A DNA stretch of 7,465 nt from a bacterium (lineage in GTDB: Bacteria > Vulcanimicrobiota > Vulcanimicrobiia > Vulcanimicrobiales > Vulcanimicrobiaceae), in the NCBI GenBank assembly GCA_021807645.1, contig JAKBCP010000028.1, positions 1-7,465 on the forward strand, read 5' to 3'. Of this stretch, positions 5,532 through 7,465 are shown piece after piece. Below the pieces are notes generated by a model that saw only the letters and a list, made by a program, of their open reading frames with translations, had not been told where the DNA came from and did not search any database. How positions within the stretch are numbered: position 1 is the first letter of the stretch; every line of letters starts with the position of its first letter. A program made the position numbers and the translations under genes.

Positions 5532-7296
5532 CCGGCGCGGAGGCAAAGTGCCACCGGTTGCGTCCCTCGCGTTTCGCTCGGTAGAGCGCGGCGTCGGCGA
5601 GCTCCATCAACCGTTCGATCTCGACTGCATGCTCCGGATAGAGGGCTATGCCGATACTCGTCGCCATCCGATATTCGCGTTCGCCGACGAGGATCGGCTG
5701 CTCCAATGCAACGAGCACCTTGCGCGCGAGGTCCGCGGCATCGGTCGCCGCATCGACCACGGGCTGAAGAATGACGAACTCGTCGCCGCCGAAGCGGGCG
5801 ATCGTATCGCTCTCGCGCAACAGCGCCCGCAGACGCCGAGCGACCTGGACTAAAACTTCATCGCCGACCATGTGCCCGTAGGTATCGTTGATGGTTTTAA
5901 AGTGATCGAGATCGAGATACATCACGGCAAAACCGCGACCGTAGCGTTTTGCTGCGCCGAATGCTTGCTCGATTCGATCGGCGAAAAGCACGCGATTGGG
6001 AAGCCCGGTCAGCGAATCGTTAAACGCGAGCTGTTCGATTCGCTCGGCGGTGCGCTGCCGTTCCAAAGCGGCGGCGACCAGTAAGCCCATCAGCGAGATC
6101 GACTCGCGCGCGAGTTCGTCGAGCCCCTCCATTCTCGCACGCAGGCCGACGAACGCCAATGCTCCGTACGCTGTGCCGTCGACCTGTAATTGCGTACCGA
6201 CATAGCTACGCCAGTTAACCGTCGCACGAGCGGGATCGGAGCGCCACTCGGGGTCGTCGAGATCGGGCACGAAAAGAAAGGGGCGCTCGTTGGTAAGAAA
6301 GCGCGCGAAGCTCGATGCCAGCGGAATGCGCGCCCCGGTCGTCAACGGCGTCTTTCGGCCGACGGCCGTGTGAATCGCGATTGCATCCCCGTCGTTGCGA
6401 ACGATGTAGCCTTCGTCGAAACCGAAGAAGTCGATCCCCAACTGCAGCACCGCTTCGAGTTGCTGGGGAATCGTTAACTCGCGCGAGGCTGCGACGAGAT
6501 AGAGCCGGCGAAGTCGATCGACCTGCGAGGCTACCGCGCGTTCGGCGGCGCGCTGCGCGGAGACGTTTTTGAAGATCGCATAGGTGCCGGTGATATCGTC
6601 GCCGCTGTGGATCGGAACGAGTTTGAGCTGCACCTCGATCTGATAGCCGAGCCGATCCAAGAGCACCGATTCGTGTTCGGCGGCCTCGCCACGCATCGCC
6701 GCATGGCGCGCCGCCTCGGCGCGGTCGCGTCGGCCGGGGACGATCAGGTCGATCCACGGCGTGCCGACGACACGCTCTCCTAAGATCCCGGTCTCGCTTT
6801 CGAACGCAACGTTCACGCGCGAAATAACCCCGGTGCTTTTTAGCTCGACGATCCCGTCGGGATGGTATTCGAAGAGCGAGCGCAAGCGTTGTTGGTTCAC
6901 CCGCATCGCATCTTCGGCGTCGCGCAGCGCGGCGATATCGCGCGCTTGAACGAAGATCGCCCGCACCATTCCGCCGATATGAGCCGGAATCACCGAGACC
7001 TCGACTGGAACCAGCGTGCCGTCTTTATGCCGTAAGGTGGTCTCGAAGTGATCGGCGACGCCGCTGCGCGCCATCTCGAATGCCATCTCGCCACGGACGC
7101 GGTCGCTGCGCGGGATGTGATGGTAGAACAACGTTCCGCGCACTTCATCGCTCTGGAAGCCGGTCAGTTCGGTTGCTGCCGGGTTCACATCGACGAGCGT
7201 TCCATCGGGGCCATAGAGCACGATGACCTCGGGGTTCTTGTCGAACAGCGCGGCGAAGGTCTCGGCGGCGATTTCCCGACGGGTTTCCATGAACAC
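5476..7296 (-). CDS. PAS-PAS-GAF-GGDEF diguanylate cyclase
   Basis: 606 residues with no membrane segment, so cytosolic. It should make c-di-GMP from two GTP. PAS1 spans about 14-121 (NPEVIVLYGPDGTLVDVNPA, then HKDGTLVPVEVSVIP), PAS2 about 138-245, GAF about 270-412 and GGDEF about 422-583. The active site GGDEF at 503-507 is intact, as are DSLTGLPNR (427-435) and DLDHFKTINDTYGH (462-475). RESD at 494-497 lies five residues before GGDEF, the place of the inhibitory RxxD I-site, so product feedback is expected. There is no EAL domain. The PAS and GAF parts probably sense a small ligand, redox state or light, but no cofactor residue can be assigned. Start is GTG 7296 or ATG 7290; neither has a strong ribosome site. 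The last 18 residues are an Arg/Ser/Pro-rich tail overlapping the convergent neighbour. Confidence 0.93.
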   Translation of the reverse strand: MFMETRREIAAETFAALFDKNPEVIVLYGPDGTLVDVNPAATELTGFQSDEVRGTLFYHHIPRSDRVRGEMAFEMARSGVADHFETTLRHKDGTLVPVEVSVIPAHIGGMVRAIFVQARDIAALRDAEDAMRVNQQRLRSLFEYHPDGIVELKSTGVISRVNVAFESETGILGERVVGTPWIDLIVPGRRDRAEAARHAAMRGEAAEHESVLLDRLGYQIEVQLKLVPIHSGDDITGTYAIFKNVSAQRAAERAVASQVDRLRRLYLVAASRELTIPQQLEAVLQLGIDFFGFDEGYIVRNDGDAIAIHTAVGRKTPLTTGARIPLASSFARFLTNERPFLFVPDLDDPEWRSDPARATVNWRSYVGTQLQVDGTAYGALAFVGLRARMEGLDELARESISLMGLLVAAALERQRTAERIEQLAFNDSLTGLPNRVLFADRIEQAFGAAKRYGRGFAVMYLDLDHFKTINDTYGHMVGDEVLVQVARRLRALLRESDTIARFGGDEFVILQPVVDAATDAADLARKVLVALEQPILVGEREYRMATSIGIALYPEHAVEIERLMELADAALYRAKREGRNRWHFASAPAISPREPSRGAARSDGEA

Positions 7297-7303
7297 CCGG
7301 CTA

Positions 7304-7314
7304 CTTCGCCGAAG
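7304..7314. promoter_or_regulatory. Small palindrome between divergent start codons
   Basis: CTTCGCCGAAG is a perfect 5-bp inverted repeat around one base. It sits in the middle of the 26-bp gap between the GTG at 7296 (minus) and the GTG at 7323 (plus). Each strand then reads CGAAG just before its start, a weak Shine-Dalgarno-like sequence. It may be an operator, two mirrored ribosome sites, or chance. Confidence 0.3.
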
Positions 7315-7322
7315 AAGCCCGC

Positions 7323-7465
7323 GTGACTTCCGCTCGGCTCCTCGATTTGGGCGCGCGGCTCGCGCAAGCCCTTGCGAGCGAGGGCGGGCGCGAAGCGCTC
7401 CTCCGCACGCTCGACCGGGGCGAAGGGCTCCTGCTGCTCGATAGCCGGCGACGCCCGATCGCGCG
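7323..7465 (+). CDS. Start of an unidentified gene (3' end missing)
   Basis: A frame opens after the TGA at 7290-7292 and stays open to the right edge; the first start codon is GTG 7323, with GAAGAAG at 7311-7317 as weak ribosome site. The 47 visible residues begin MTSARLLDLGARLAQALAS, a helix with Leu/Ala repeats, then REALLRTLDRGEGLLLLDS, which reads as a helix plus a beta strand. This helix-then-strand pattern occurs at the start of GAF-like or PucR-type regulators, but 47 residues are too few for a family. GC-rich third positions fit a real gene. Only 26 bp lie between its start and that of the diguanylate cyclase gene, so each promoter must lie largely inside the other gene, or one start is further downstream (TTG 7347 is possible). 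Confidence 0.55.
   Translation, partial: MTSARLLDLGARLAQALASEGGREALLRTLDRGEGLLLLDSRRRPIA

Noticed and set aside
6215..6757. A 180-codon minus-strand frame
   Set aside because: It is a phase shadow within the PAS2/GAF part of the diguanylate cyclase and is Arg-rich without a domain.
7223..7444. A 73-codon plus-strand frame containing an ATG at 7289
   Set aside because: It is mostly antisense to the cyclase start and its product is Arg/Ala/Pro-rich. The frame from GTG 7323 has better protein-like sequence and remains open at the window edge.

Overview
The window looks like chromosomal DNA of a high-GC, motile, double-membrane (diderm) bacterium. The grounds are a flagellin, a secreted beta-rich protein of outer-membrane type and a PAS/GAF/GGDEF signalling protein. 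Gene style (flagellin variant, MgtE-N/CBS protein with an N-terminal PRC-barrel, many secreted transthyretin-like repeats) reminds me of uncultured lineages such as Candidatus Eremiobacterota, but that is a guess from memory and not a search result. I see no tRNA, rRNA, transposase, CRISPR array or phage gene.

Layout, left to right. (1) Positions 1-2583, minus strand: one long open frame of 861 codons that runs off the left edge without a stop. It encodes a signal peptide, a Pro/Ser/Thr linker, a long beta-rich part and three transthyretin-like (carboxypeptidase-regulatory-like) repeats. (2) Positions 2584-2736: a divergent intergenic region with a sigma-28-like promoter, nested inverted repeats and a structured leader. 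(3) Positions 2737-4161, plus: a flagellin with normal D0/D1 ends but a strikingly charge-depleted body and C-terminus. (4) Positions 4221-5531, plus: a soluble PRC-barrel/MgtE-N/CBS protein lacking the magnesium channel. (5) Positions 5476-7296, minus: a cytosolic PAS-PAS-GAF-GGDEF diguanylate cyclase whose end overlaps gene 4 tail to tail by 56 bp. (6) Positions 7323-7465, plus: the first 47 codons of an unidentified gene, divergent from gene 5.

How they may work together: the flagellin and the surface protein are transcribed divergently from a shared 153-bp region, so motility and a surface structure could be co-regulated. The diguanylate cyclase would make c-di-GMP, which commonly switches cells between motility and attachment. 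These links come from position only. No other flagellar gene lies in the window. No complete multi-gene novel system is evident; the most unusual items are the flagellin composition and the large unclassified surface protein.
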